This document shows, in pieces, positions 8,323 through 16,658 of a stretch of 64,000 nucleotides of DNA. Position 1 is the first letter of the stretch, and the number at the start of each line of letters is the position of its first letter. The notes beneath the pieces were generated by a model. It was given only the letters and a program-made list of their open reading frames with translations. It was not told where the DNA came from and did no database searches. The DNA is taken from contig CAYQCE010000012.1 in NCBI GenBank assembly GCA_964415885.1, forward strand, positions 4,322 through 68,321, in the 5' to 3' direction. A program made the translations under genes and the position numbers. This DNA comes from CAYQCE01 sp964415885. GTDB taxonomy: Bacteria; Zixibacteria; MSB-5A5; JAABVY01; JAHJOQ01.

Positions 8323-11300
8323 CTATGCCGGCTTGATAGCCACCTCGAGTTTCTCACCCGCGACGTTGATCTCGTTGAATTTGAGACCGTCGTCTTTGTC
8401 GTCATTGAACGAGATGTCTTTTGCGAGCAGCTCCTCGGTGATATAATCGCTGTGGTTTTTGATCGTCGACAGAACCGATTCATCCGCCGCCACGTAGATA
8501 TTGATCCGCTGTTCGACTTTCAAACCGGCCTCGCGCCGCTGCACCTGAAGCTTGCGGACGAGGTCGCGCACGAAGCCTTCTGCCTTAAGCGATTCATCGA
8601 GACGTATATCGAGCACAACCGTGACTTCATCCTCGGTGTCGACGGCGAATCCGTCCTTCGAGTGACTTTCCACCAGAAGATCATCCATCGTGTACTTGTC
8701 ATGGCCGGTCTTGATCTCGGCTATGAGTTTCTCGGGGTCTGCGCTCTTTATCTCCTTGATCGCATCCTGCATCTTGTCGGCATCGATGTGAGCCTTCAGA
8801 TTGGCAAAATTCGGCTTCACGGTCACCGACTGATACTCGGCAGCGTCATCGATGAACGAGACTTTCTTGACATTGATCTCTTCCTTGATTCCGTCCTCGA
8901 ACCGATCTGCGGCTGCCTTGTATGGCTCCGGGGCTTTGACCATCATCTCGGCGAGCGGCTGACGGGTCCGCATGTTCGAGCTCGCGCGAGCCGCGAGCGC
9001 CACGCTCACCATCTTTCTAACCATCTCGACCTGCTCTTCGAGCTTCTCGTCTTTGAGAGTGTCGTTCACCTTCGGGAAATCAAGAAGGTGCACAGACTCC
9101 GGCCAGCCCTTCTGATCGGCGATCAGACCGAGATACATTTGTTCGGAGATGAACGGCGCTATCGGAGCCATGAGCTGCGACAGCGTGACTATGACATGGC
9201 CGAGCGTATGATACGCACCGAGCTTTTTCTCGTTGAGTTCCGATTTCCAAAACCGGCGACGGTTGCGGCGGACATACCAGTTCGAGAGATCATCCACGAA
9301 CTGCTCGACCTGTTTGACTATATGGTGGACCTGCATCGTTTCGTACAGATGGCGGCTGTCGCCTACAAGAGTCTGCAAGCGTGACAGCGCCCATTTGTCG
9401 AGCAGCGTCATGGCCTCCGTGTGCTCCTCGACCGGCTTGATCTCCGGCTTGTCGAGCGATGCGTATGTGTCGTAGAATTTGTAGATGTTCCAGATGTCAA
9501 GGAGCTTGCGCGTCGTTTCCTCGAGCGATTTCCATCCGAATGGCAGGGAAGTCGACGGATTGTGCCCGGCGTAGAGCCATCGCATCGGCTCAGCGCCGAC
9601 TTTCTCCACTGCGTCATCAAACCAGATAGCGTTACCGGCGCTCTTGTGCATCTCGTCGCCATGCTGATCGCGAACGTCCTCGTATGTGTACACGCGTTTG
9701 TACGGCGACTTGTCCTCGATAGCGATGCTCATATAAAGCAGCGAATAGAACCACGCGCGCGTCTGAGCGCGCATCTCGCAGATCGCCTCACTCGGGAACC
9801 AGTCTTTCCAGTACCCATGTCCCCAGCTCGGTTTCGGGGCCAGGTGACGGCAGTCGCCGCCATTAACTTCGTCCTGTTCCGCTTGGTATTGCTCGAAGCT
9901 TACCAAATCCTTGTATCCGAGGGTCGAGTATGGCACAATTCCGGCATCCAGCCAGCAGTCTCCGACCTCGGGTACCCGAGTCAGGACCTCGCCGGTCTCA
10001 GGGTGCTTTATTCTGATCTCATCGATCCACGGTCGGTGGAGTTCCGGCAGTTTCTCGAGCTTTTCTCTATCCTCATCGAGACAGAGTTTCTCGAACTCCT
10101 CGCGAGAACCGACGACGTAGTAATCATCTCCCGTCTCGTTGACATAAAAGGGGAGAGGCAGTCCCCAGAACCGCTTTCGGCTTATGCACCAGCTCTGCAT
10201 ATTCGACAGCCAGTCGACCATGCGCAGTTTGATATGCTTCGGCGACCACTCGACCTTGTCATTGGCGGCGAGCATATGCTCCCGCACAGTTTTGCCGTCG
10301 CCGAAGTCTCGGTCCGGATCGATGAACCATTCGGTAACGACACGAAACAACAGTTCGGTGCCGTCGCGCCAGCAGTGCGGGTACGAATGCTCGTGATCTT
10401 CGATCTTGTACATCATGCCTTTTTCGCGCAGGCTTTCGAAGACATCCTCCGCGACATCGCTGGCGTGCTTGCGAGTGAGTGATCCGAACCCCGAGTAGTA
10501 GTGCCCGGTCTCGTCTATCGGAGCGACCAAACCGAGACCCTCCTCCTTGCCGAGCTCGAAATCTTCGGGACCGCAGCCGGGAGCGATGTGCACGATACCC
10601 GTGCCCTCGCTCATCACGACCTCCTTCCAGGCGACGACGCGATACTCGATATCCTTGTTGGCTTCGAATTCGGCGAATGGTCCACGATATTTGCGGCCTA
10701 CAAGTTGGGTGCCCTTGACTTTCTCCACAACCTCACAGCCGGGTTTCAGTATCTCCTTCAGCGGTTCAGCCAGCCAGTAGAACTTGCCATCCTGCTTGAC
10801 CTTGATGTAGGTAGCCTCTTCGTGCACTGCCGCGGCTGTGTTCGCTGTCAGCGTCCACGGTGTGGTAGTCCAAACCAGCAGATACTCGTTCTCGGCGTCG
10901 GTCAGCGGAAAACCGAGATAGACCGCCTTGTGCGATACAGTCTTGTATCCCTCTGCCAGTTCGTGCTGACTGAGCGATGTCCCGCAACGCGAACACCACG
11001 GCATCGGTCGATGGCCTTTGTATATCCATCCCTTCTCCTCGCATACCTTAAGGAAATGCCAGATGAAGAGGATATTCGTATCGGTCAGAGTGAAATAGTT
11101 GTTCTGCCAGTCCATCCATTGGCCGAGGAGGATCGACTGGTCCCTCTGGATACCGGAGTATTTCCGGACACGCTCTCGGCAGAGACGTGAGAATTTGTCG
11201 AGCCCCATTTCCTCGATCTCGGCCTTGGTCTTTATGCCGAGTGCTTTCTCGACTTCGACCTCGACCCATAGTCCGTGGCAGTCGAAACCATTCTGGAAAC

Positions 11301-11532
11301 GCTGCTCATAGCCGTTGTATGCCCAGTATCGCTGGAGTATGTCCTTCAGGGTCCTGCCCCAGGCGTGGTGCACTCCCATCGGGTTGTTAGCCGTAATGGG
11401 GCCGTCGAGAAAGGAGTACTTTGGGCCGCCCAGGTTTTTCTTGAACAGCTTGTCGAATACCTTCTGATCCTCCCAGTATTTGAGGATCTCTTTCTCTTTC
11501 GCTACGAATTCGGCTTTTGATCCGCTTTTCAT
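8323..11532 (-). CDS. ileS: Isoleucyl-tRNA synthetase, archaeal/eukaryote-like type with variant signature motifs
   Basis: With the start at ATG 11532 (GGAG 10 bases upstream) the protein is 1069 residues, the length of the IleS2 class. An alternative frame start 37 codons earlier lies within the likely leader. It shows the class I catalytic core, the CP1 editing domain (GTGIVHIAPGCGPEDF), the anticodon-binding segment WYVRRNRRRFW, and a long C-terminal extension. Its role is to charge tRNA-Ile and edit mischarged Val. Two signatures are odd: the HIGH tetrapeptide aligns with GVHH (residues 53-56), and KMSKS aligns with EMHKS near residue 625. Other conserved blocks look intact, so this is more likely a divergent subfamily than a dead gene. 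Confidence 0.92.
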   Translation of the reverse strand: MKSGSKAEFVAKEKEILKYWEDQKVFDKLFKKNLGGPKYSFLDGPITANNPMGVHHAWGRTLKDILQRYWAYNGYEQRFQNGFDCHGLWVEVEVEKALGIKTKAEIEEMGLDKFSRLCRERVRKYSGIQRDQSILLGQWMDWQNNYFTLTDTNILFIWHFLKVCEEKGWIYKGHRPMPWCSRCGTSLSQHELAEGYKTVSHKAVYLGFPLTDAENEYLLVWTTTPWTLTANTAAAVHEEATYIKVKQDGKFYWLAEPLKEILKPGCEVVEKVKGTQLVGRKYRGPFAEFEANKDIEYRVVAWKEVVMSEGTGIVHIAPGCGPEDFELGKEEGLGLVAPIDETGHYYSGFGSLTRKHASDVAEDVFESLREKGMMYKIEDHEHSYPHCWRDGTELLFRVVTEWFIDPDRDFGDGKTVREHMLAANDKVEWSPKHIKLRMVDWLSNMQSWCISRKRFWGLPLPFYVNETGDDYYVVGSREEFEKLCLDEDREKLEKLPELHRPWIDEIRIKHPETGEVLTRVPEVGDCWLDAGIVPYSTLGYKDLVSFEQYQAEQDEVNGGDCRHLAPKPSWGHGYWKDWFPSEAICEMRAQTRAWFYSLLYMSIAIEDKSPYKRVYTYEDVRDQHGDEMHKSAGNAIWFDDAVEKVGAEPMRWLYAGHNPSTSLPFGWKSLEETTRKLLDIWNIYKFYDTYASLDKPEIKPVEEHTEAMTLLDKWALSRLQTLVGDSRHLYETMQVHHIVKQVEQFVDDLSNWYVRRNRRRFWKSELNEKKLGAYHTLGHVIVTLSQLMAPIAPFISEQMYLGLIADQKGWPESVHLLDFPKVNDTLKDEKLEEQVEMVRKMVSVALAARASSNMRTRQPLAEMMVKAPEPYKAAADRFEDGIKEEINVKKVSFIDDAAEYQSVTVKPNFANLKAHIDADKMQDAIKEIKSADPEKLIAEIKTGHDKYTMDDLLVESHSKDGFAVDTEDEVTVVLDIRLDESLKAEGFVRDLVRKLQVQRREAGLKVEQRINIYVAADESVLSTIKNHSDYITEELLAKDISFNDDKDDGLKFNEINVAGEKLEVAIKPA

Positions 11533-11646
11533 CAGAATATCACTCCAGTTTGGAAATATGCCGGTGACCCGAACGCCCGGCATCACAAAATTACAAACCC
11601 CGGTAAAAGAGAAAGTTCCTCTGCCGCGGGGAGGCAAAATCATGGT

Positions 11647-11675
11647 AAAACAACGTTGAGCCGCTGAAATGTCAA
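11647..11675 (-). promoter_or_regulatory. Possible promoter and leader hairpin of ileS
   Basis: Minus strand TTGACA (11670-11675), 17-base spacer, TGTTTT (11647-11652), a weak -10. This would give a leader of about 110 bases. The leader contains a perfect 7-base hairpin, ATGCCGG/CCGGCAT (11558-11564 and 11577-11583), just before the ribosome site. No T-box core sequence was seen. Regulation by the hairpin is only a possibility. Confidence 0.4.
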
Positions 11676-11771
11676 GATTTTTCTACCCCGGCGATCGGCA
11701 TGTGCCTTTGAACAAACGCATTCGCAAAGCACGGTTCCAATTGCCTGTATCGGGTCGTCTCCACATTTTTC

Positions 11772-11800
11772 TTGCAGGTAATATCAAAACTTCGTAACAT
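11772..11800 (+). promoter_or_regulatory. Possible promoter of rtcA
   Basis: TTGCAG (11772-11777), 17-base spacer, TAACAT (11795-11800). Transcription would start only about five bases before the ATG at 11812, and there is no ribosome site, so the message may be nearly leaderless. Confidence 0.45.
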
Positions 11801-11811
11801 TTCACACTTGT

Positions 11812-12879
11812 ATGGGCAACAATAAGAACAAGAGAGAAGCCGTTCGCATCGACGGCAGTTTTGGCGAGGGCGGCGGCCAGATCCTCAGGACGAGTCTGGC
11901 ACTCGCGGCGCATCTCGGGCGTCCGGTCGAGATTGTCAATATACGTGCGAATCGACGGACTCCCGGCCTCATGCCGCAGCATCTTACAGCCGTAAAAGCG
12001 CTTCGAAAGATATGCAACGCGAAGGTTCAGGGGGATCATCTCAAGTCCGAGAGCCTCAAGTTCACGCCCGAGAAGGTACAGCCCGGCAAGTACGCGTTCG
12101 ATGTTGCCGAGGAGCGCAAATCTGCCGGTTCCGCGACTCTTGTTCTGCAGACTCTGATGCTCCCGTTGTTCTTTGCGGGTGGTGATTCGCAGATCAAGGT
12201 CAAGGGTGGAACGCATGTCCCGTGGAGCCCGCCCGCCACATATCTGAAGCAGGTCTTTGTGCCGGCTCTGAGCAGGATCGGGCTGAATGCCAAGGTCAAG
12301 ATACCGAAGTGGGGCTGGTATCCCGAAGGCGGCGGCGAGATTTCATGCTCTATTCGAGCTGCGAAGAGTATCAAGCTGAATGACTACATGGAGCGAGGCA
12401 AGTTCATTCGGCTGACAGGATTGTCGGCGGTATCGAACCTGCAGAGATCGATCGCGGAGCGTCAGAAGAGGCGGACTCTACAGGTTCTCAAGGAGGCCGG
12501 CTACAATGCGAACATAGTAGCGAAAGACTACCGTTCGCCCGGCAAGGGCACGCTTCTCTTCCTGACAGCAGAGTTCAGCAACGTGATCGCCGGGTTCTCA
12601 TCTCTTGGTGAGAAGGGGAAGCCCGCGGAGGTCGTGGCCGAAGAGACTGCGCAGAAGTTCATCGATTTCATGGGCAAGGATGTCTGCATCGGTCATTACC
12701 TTGCGGATCAACTTCTGCCGTATCTCTGCCTGTCGCGCCGAAAGTTCAAGTTGAATGTCTCTGCTCTTTCGACACACCTCGTGACAAACCTCTGGGTCAT
12801 AAAGAAGTTCTTCGACTACAGGATCGATATCCAGGGACCGACCGGTTATCCGGGATACATTACTGTTGAGCCGAAGTGA
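11812..12879 (+). CDS. rtcA: RNA 3'-terminal phosphate cyclase
   Basis: A 355-residue protein covering the whole RtcA fold: N-terminal DGSFGEGGGQILRTSLALA, central RxxRxTPGLMPQHLTA, KGGTHVPWSPP, then GHYLADQLLPYL. The THLVTN motif near residue 321-326 carries the histidine that is AMP-linked in the E. coli enzyme. It converts RNA 3'-phosphate to 2',3'-cyclic phosphate with ATP. Full length compared with E. coli RtcA (about 340). No RtcB ligase or RtcR regulator is next to it, unlike the E. coli operon. No Shine-Dalgarno is visible before the ATG. Confidence 0.93.
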   Translation: MGNNKNKREAVRIDGSFGEGGGQILRTSLALAAHLGRPVEIVNIRANRRTPGLMPQHLTAVKALRKICNAKVQGDHLKSESLKFTPEKVQPGKYAFDVAEERKSAGSATLVLQTLMLPLFFAGGDSQIKVKGGTHVPWSPPATYLKQVFVPALSRIGLNAKVKIPKWGWYPEGGGEISCSIRAAKSIKLNDYMERGKFIRLTGLSAVSNLQRSIAERQKRRTLQVLKEAGYNANIVAKDYRSPGKGTLLFLTAEFSNVIAGFSSLGEKGKPAEVVAEETAQKFIDFMGKDVCIGHYLADQLLPYLCLSRRKFKLNVSALSTHLVTNLWVIKKFFDYRIDIQGPTGYPGYITVEPK

Positions 12880-12926
12880 AATAGAACGAATCCCGGAATC
12901 AGACCATCCGTAAGCATCAGACCAAG

Positions 12927-14333
12927 ATGACTACCCGGAAAAGCGCATATCGCGGATTCACCGAGGGAAGCATTTTCGGTGCAATTCTCCGCATGGGAAT
13001 GCCATCGCTTCTCGGATTCGCGGCTGCGAATGTATACGACATAGTCGACATCTTCTGGCTTGCCAAACTCGGGGTTAATCCTCCGGCATCGATCACTTTC
13101 TTTTTCGCCGTATACTGGGTGATCTCGTCGGCGAATCTCGTGGCCGGTACGGGCAGCACGTCAATGATCTCCCAGTATTACGGAAGAAACGACCCGGATA
13201 TGACCGAAGCCTCGATAAAGGAGACTTTTCTCCTGAAGGCGCTGCTCGGAATAGTGTTCGGTGCTATAGGTCTGGCGATTCAGCGGCCGGCGCTCTCACT
13301 CCTCGGAGCCGAGGGAGTGGTGCTTGAGATGGCAACTGAATATGGTGTGGTGCAGTATGCCATGCTGCCGTTCGTTTTCAGCGCTTTTACGGTGTATACG
13401 GCATTTCGCAGCATCGGAAATCCGAAGTGGGCGATGGCGCTTCAGCTATCGAGTATTGCGGTGAACATCATCCTCGATCCGGTGCTGATCTTCGGGTGGT
13501 GGATCTTCCCTGAGATGGGGATAGTCGGGGCGGCATGGGCGTCGATCATCGGTTACGCATTTTCGGTGGTGATTGGGTTGATCCTGCTCTACTCCGGTGT
13601 GCTCAATGTGCAGCTCCACCTGACGGGCAAGGTTCGAATAGCGTTCTCGAACATGATTCGCATCATGCGAATCGGCCTTCCGGCTGGAATCAGTGCCGGG
13701 TCCTGGTCGCTCTCCAGATCGATAGTGATGGGATTCGTGGCAGTCTACGGGACGTCGGTCGTGGCTGCGTACGGTATCGGCAATCGAGTTTCGGCGTTCG
13801 GGATAATGGCGATCGTTGGCCTCGGACTTGGAGTGTCCGCGCTAATCGGTCAGATTCTCGGATCAGAACGACTTGAGCGGGCGTATTCCACCGGTAACCG
13901 CTCGATCCTCCTTTCCATGCTCATTATGACTGCCTTCAGCCTCGTCGTGTTCTTCGGAGCGGAACAACTGATGAACCTGTTTTTCGATGAGTCCGCAGGT
14001 GGTGCACGAGAGGCTGTTCATGAATCCGGTGTTCTCTTCCTGCGCATAGCCGCATTTGCATTTCCATTCATCGGAGTAATGATCACAATCGAGATGGTCT
14101 TCTCCGGCGCTGGGAAGAACGTTCCGCCTATGGTGCTGAGCGTTCTCTCTAACTGGGTACTCGAAATCCCATTGATCCTGCTCTTCACGGATGTTGTTGG
14201 AATGGATGAACTGGGGGTATGGATTGCGATGACATTCACCGCGTTTATCGCGGCGGCAGGCTACTACATCTACTACCGCCGCAAATCGTGGCTGTATCAT
14301 CGAGTCAGGTCGACGCAGGACTCGTCGATCTGA
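12927..14333 (+). CDS. MATE family efflux transporter
   Basis: A 468-residue protein with about twelve hydrophobic segments in two related halves. Family features include GSIFGAILRMGMPSLLGF at the N-terminus, the VAGTGSTSMISQYYGR segment in the first half and GLGLGVSALIGQILGSE in the second. MATE proteins export cationic drugs or metabolites with Na+ or H+. The substrate is unknown. It starts 47 bases after rtcA and may share its transcript. Its stop abuts the stop of the convergent ACT gene with no intergenic bases, so the two transcripts must overlap. Confidence 0.92.
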   Translation: MTTRKSAYRGFTEGSIFGAILRMGMPSLLGFAAANVYDIVDIFWLAKLGVNPPASITFFFAVYWVISSANLVAGTGSTSMISQYYGRNDPDMTEASIKETFLLKALLGIVFGAIGLAIQRPALSLLGAEGVVLEMATEYGVVQYAMLPFVFSAFTVYTAFRSIGNPKWAMALQLSSIAVNIILDPVLIFGWWIFPEMGIVGAAWASIIGYAFSVVIGLILLYSGVLNVQLHLTGKVRIAFSNMIRIMRIGLPAGISAGSWSLSRSIVMGFVAVYGTSVVAAYGIGNRVSAFGIMAIVGLGLGVSALIGQILGSERLERAYSTGNRSILLSMLIMTAFSLVVFFGAEQLMNLFFDESAGGAREAVHESGVLFLRIAAFAFPFIGVMITIEMVFSGAGKNVPPMVLSVLSNWVLEIPLILLFTDVVGMDELGVWIAMTFTAFIAAAGYYIYYRRKSWLYHRVRSTQDSSI

Positions 14334-14801
14334 TCATTTCTCGATGCCGAATTCCTCGCGCAGCGCTTTCTCCGCAGTGTCGATCTGGGCCTCGGCGACC
14401 ATACAACTAATCGACGATAGCGACGTTGAGATAGCCTCGATATTTACTCCGTACCTGGATAATGCTCTGAAAAGCCGTCCACCCGAACCGGGCTGACCGG
14501 AGAGCATGTGCCATGAGAGAGTGAGAATGGCGATCTCGTCATTCGTCTCCACACTGTCGAATTTGACACTGTCCTTTAATTCTTCGAGCGATGCCCTGGC
14601 GATTTCGATATCGGAATCTTTCACCGCGAACGCTATGTTGGCTTTGTTCTGGTCGCCCGAACTCGAAATAACGAGCTCGACGTTCACGCCCTTGGCTCCG
14701 AGCGCACCGAAGATGTCGGCGGCTATGCCGGGAGTGTCCGGAACATTATGAACGACCAATTCTGCAACGTCGCGTAGAACTGCAAGATGCATATCAGGCA
14801 T
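14334..14801 (-). CDS. Stand-alone tandem ACT domain protein, aspartokinase-regulatory type
   Basis: About 155 residues consisting of two ACT domains: the first contains VPDTPGIAADIFGALGAKGVNVE, quoted by its key part DTPGIAADIFG, and the second GSGGRLFRALSRYGVNIEAIS. The pattern matches the C-terminal regulatory half of aspartate kinase, without a kinase domain. Such proteins bind an amino acid, often Lys or Thr, but the partner is unknown. The start at 14801 is chosen because GGGAGGGG lies directly before it; the longer frame to 14906 runs through the promoter. Confidence 0.8.
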   Translation of the reverse strand: MPDMHLAVLRDVAELVVHNVPDTPGIAADIFGALGAKGVNVELVISSSGDQNKANIAFAVKDSDIEIARASLEELKDSVKFDSVETNDEIAILTLSWHMLSGQPGSGGRLFRALSRYGVNIEAISTSLSSISCMVAEAQIDTAEKALREEFGIEK

Positions 14802-14822
14802 TTGCCCCTCCCTTCGGGTCAT

Positions 14823-14851
14823 AGCATACCTCAACACTTGACCGCTGTCAA
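14823..14851 (-). promoter_or_regulatory. sigma-70-type promoter for the ACT gene
   Basis: Minus strand TTGACA (14846-14851), 17-base spacer, TATGCT (14823-14828). It predicts a leader of about 15 bases that contains the GGGAGGGG ribosome site, supporting the start at 14801. Confidence 0.7.
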
Positions 14852-14863
14852 ATCCTTTTTGGA

Positions 14864-14891
14864 TTGACTTCAGAGAGCATTTCGATAAAAT
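14864..14891 (+). promoter_or_regulatory. Promoter of the solute-binding/NtrYC operon, probably leaderless
   Basis: TTGACT (14864-14869), 16-base spacer, TAAAAT (14886-14891). The ATG of the first gene is at 14898, seven bases after the -10, so transcription should begin at or very near the A of the ATG. No ribosome site is present, consistent with a leaderless message. Confidence 0.6.
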
Positions 14892-14897
14892 GACCGT

Positions 14898-16658
14898 ATG
14901 CCTCATCCAACAGTCACATTAATGATTCTGATTTCACTTCTTTGCGTAACGTCTGCTGCTCAGGGGCAGGCGCCGGAGACAATGCTGGCCGCAGACTCGC
15001 TGAAGGCGGAGGTGGTTTACGTGAAAGGAGAGCGTGCGTATATATCTCGCGGTCAGAGCGATGGTCTCGCGAGCGGATGGCGTCTCGCACGAATCATGGG
15101 TGTCGATGGTGAGGCTGAAATACCGCTCGTCTGGATTGGTGACGATCTAAGCAGAATTGAACTCAGGGATGATAGCGAATGGAGGCTTGCCGAGGGAGAC
15201 AGCGTACTGCTGATCGAATATGTGTTGCCTGATGACCTGTCCGGTGGGAGCGCCGTCAGAATAGGCGCATACGGCCGGCCGACTGGATTTGATCGTCCAC
15301 CTGTTTCGATGTTCGACTGGGACTTGCGGGAGGCGATATTCGCACGAGTGGGTCCGTTCATCGATTCGCTCGTCTGCGAGGAGACATCGGCGACAACGTG
15401 GCTTCTGAAGCCGGACGTGGATCGTCATCTGTCCGATGGACGCAGGATTGATGCGCTGATGATATGTGATGCAATCAAATCTAACAGCCTCAGATGCGGC
15501 CCGTTCTCGATTTTGTGTGAGTTTTTCAATAGAGCTTTCGATACCCTCTACTGCGTTGCGGCAAACCCGTTTCGGATACAATCTAATTTCCCATGCCTGT
15601 GCGAGGAGAGTCGGGTACTCTACAATTCTCCCGGGTTCTGGGTCTGTCCGGATGAAGGCTCGGAGTATGCCCACGATGATCTGCCGGTGACATCCGGGGA
15701 TTTCGCGATTGACCATCTGGACGACACCTTGACAATGCTCGTTCGGCGCAACAAAGGGCGCACACAATTCGCCGACACGGTGGAGATACGATTCTATAAG
15801 GATTACGATGCTGCGAAACTCGCATTCGAGCTCGGTGAGGTCGACATGGTTGAGCTCGCGCCGTTCGACGTATCGCGCTATCAGGATACATATTATGTCG
15901 GTGTTGAACCTGTCAACGGGGCTGTTTTCATGAGCGTTAACAATCAGAAGTCATACATGCAGGACAATCTTTTCGCGGCGTCTCTGCAGTATCTTCTGAA
16001 CAAGAACTCGCTCTGCAGGGTGCCGCTGGGTGGCGCAGTTGAACCTCTGAATCGAATTCCGGGGGCGGACGAATTCGAGCTATCCTCGCCTTACGAGTTT
16101 GATCCTCGCAAGGGGAGGAGGCTATTGCGTCAAATCGATGGCCTGCCGAAGTTCCTTTCTCTGGTACTGACGGATCACCGTGATCAGGGGCTTGCCCGGG
16201 TAGCCGAGTATGTCAGGGGCGTTCTCGCGAGGGAAGGGATTACGCTTACCGTGTACAGATTGTCCGATCTTGATTTGGAATCGGATGACACGGTGGAATC
16301 GATAGCCTCTTTCGATTTGATGCTCTCACGTCTGTTCGATCCTACTGGCGCGAGGACCATGCTTCTCTTTCAGGGAGTCTATCACACCGAATTTGACCGG
16401 CCGGAGTACAATCGGTCGCTCTACTGGTCGGAAGACATGCATGGTGCGCTTGTCGAGTATCTCGGGGGATGTATTGGCAACTCTGATGAGGGTCGCGGCG
16501 CAGAGAAAGACATGATCTACGAACATTTAAATGTACCGACCGGAGTGTGGTTGTACACTCCGAAGCGGTTTTTTGCAATGTCCGCGCGGGTGACCTCCCT
16601 TAGCTTCCTCGAAGGCGGGATTCTGGATCTCGGCAGGATTGAGATCGACTCGCGATGA
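14898..16658 (+). CDS. Exported solute-binding-protein-like (SBP_bac_5) protein in a kinase operon
   Basis: A 586-residue protein with a signal peptide (LMILISLLCVTSAAQG). Residues about 35-115 form a small beta-rich domain (VVYVKGERAYISRGQSDGLASG, quoted in part) like those that start FlgT-like or SH3-like secreted domains. From about residue 140 it resembles oligopeptide-binding proteins: SGDFAIDHLD, ADTVEIRFYKDYDAAKLAFELGEVDM in part, then an AASLQYLLNKNSL helix typical of the SBP_bac_5 family. No permease or ATPase is adjacent. Instead its stop overlaps the start of a sensor kinase (ATGA), so I infer it presents a ligand to that kinase. Cys residues are more frequent than usual between residues 155 and 250. 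Confidence 0.75.
   Translation: MPHPTVTLMILISLLCVTSAAQGQAPETMLAADSLKAEVVYVKGERAYISRGQSDGLASGWRLARIMGVDGEAEIPLVWIGDDLSRIELRDDSEWRLAEGDSVLLIEYVLPDDLSGGSAVRIGAYGRPTGFDRPPVSMFDWDLREAIFARVGPFIDSLVCEETSATTWLLKPDVDRHLSDGRRIDALMICDAIKSNSLRCGPFSILCEFFNRAFDTLYCVAANPFRIQSNFPCLCEESRVLYNSPGFWVCPDEGSEYAHDDLPVTSGDFAIDHLDDTLTMLVRRNKGRTQFADTVEIRFYKDYDAAKLAFELGEVDMVELAPFDVSRYQDTYYVGVEPVNGAVFMSVNNQKSYMQDNLFAASLQYLLNKNSLCRVPLGGAVEPLNRIPGADEFELSSPYEFDPRKGRRLLRQIDGLPKFLSLVLTDHRDQGLARVAEYVRGVLAREGITLTVYRLSDLDLESDDTVESIASFDLMLSRLFDPTGARTMLLFQGVYHTEFDRPEYNRSLYWSEDMHGALVEYLGGCIGNSDEGRGAEKDMIYEHLNVPTGVWLYTPKRFFAMSARVTSLSFLEGGILDLGRIEIDSR

Noticed and set aside
9421..10482. Long frame (353 codons) on the plus strand inside ileS, plus 8452-9384
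   Set aside because: Both lie antisense to a well-conserved synthetase, contain no recognisable domain and arise from codon bias of the real gene.
11533..11650. T-box riboswitch before ileS
   Set aside because: The leader has one short hairpin but lacks the T-box core sequence and an antiterminator/terminator pair.
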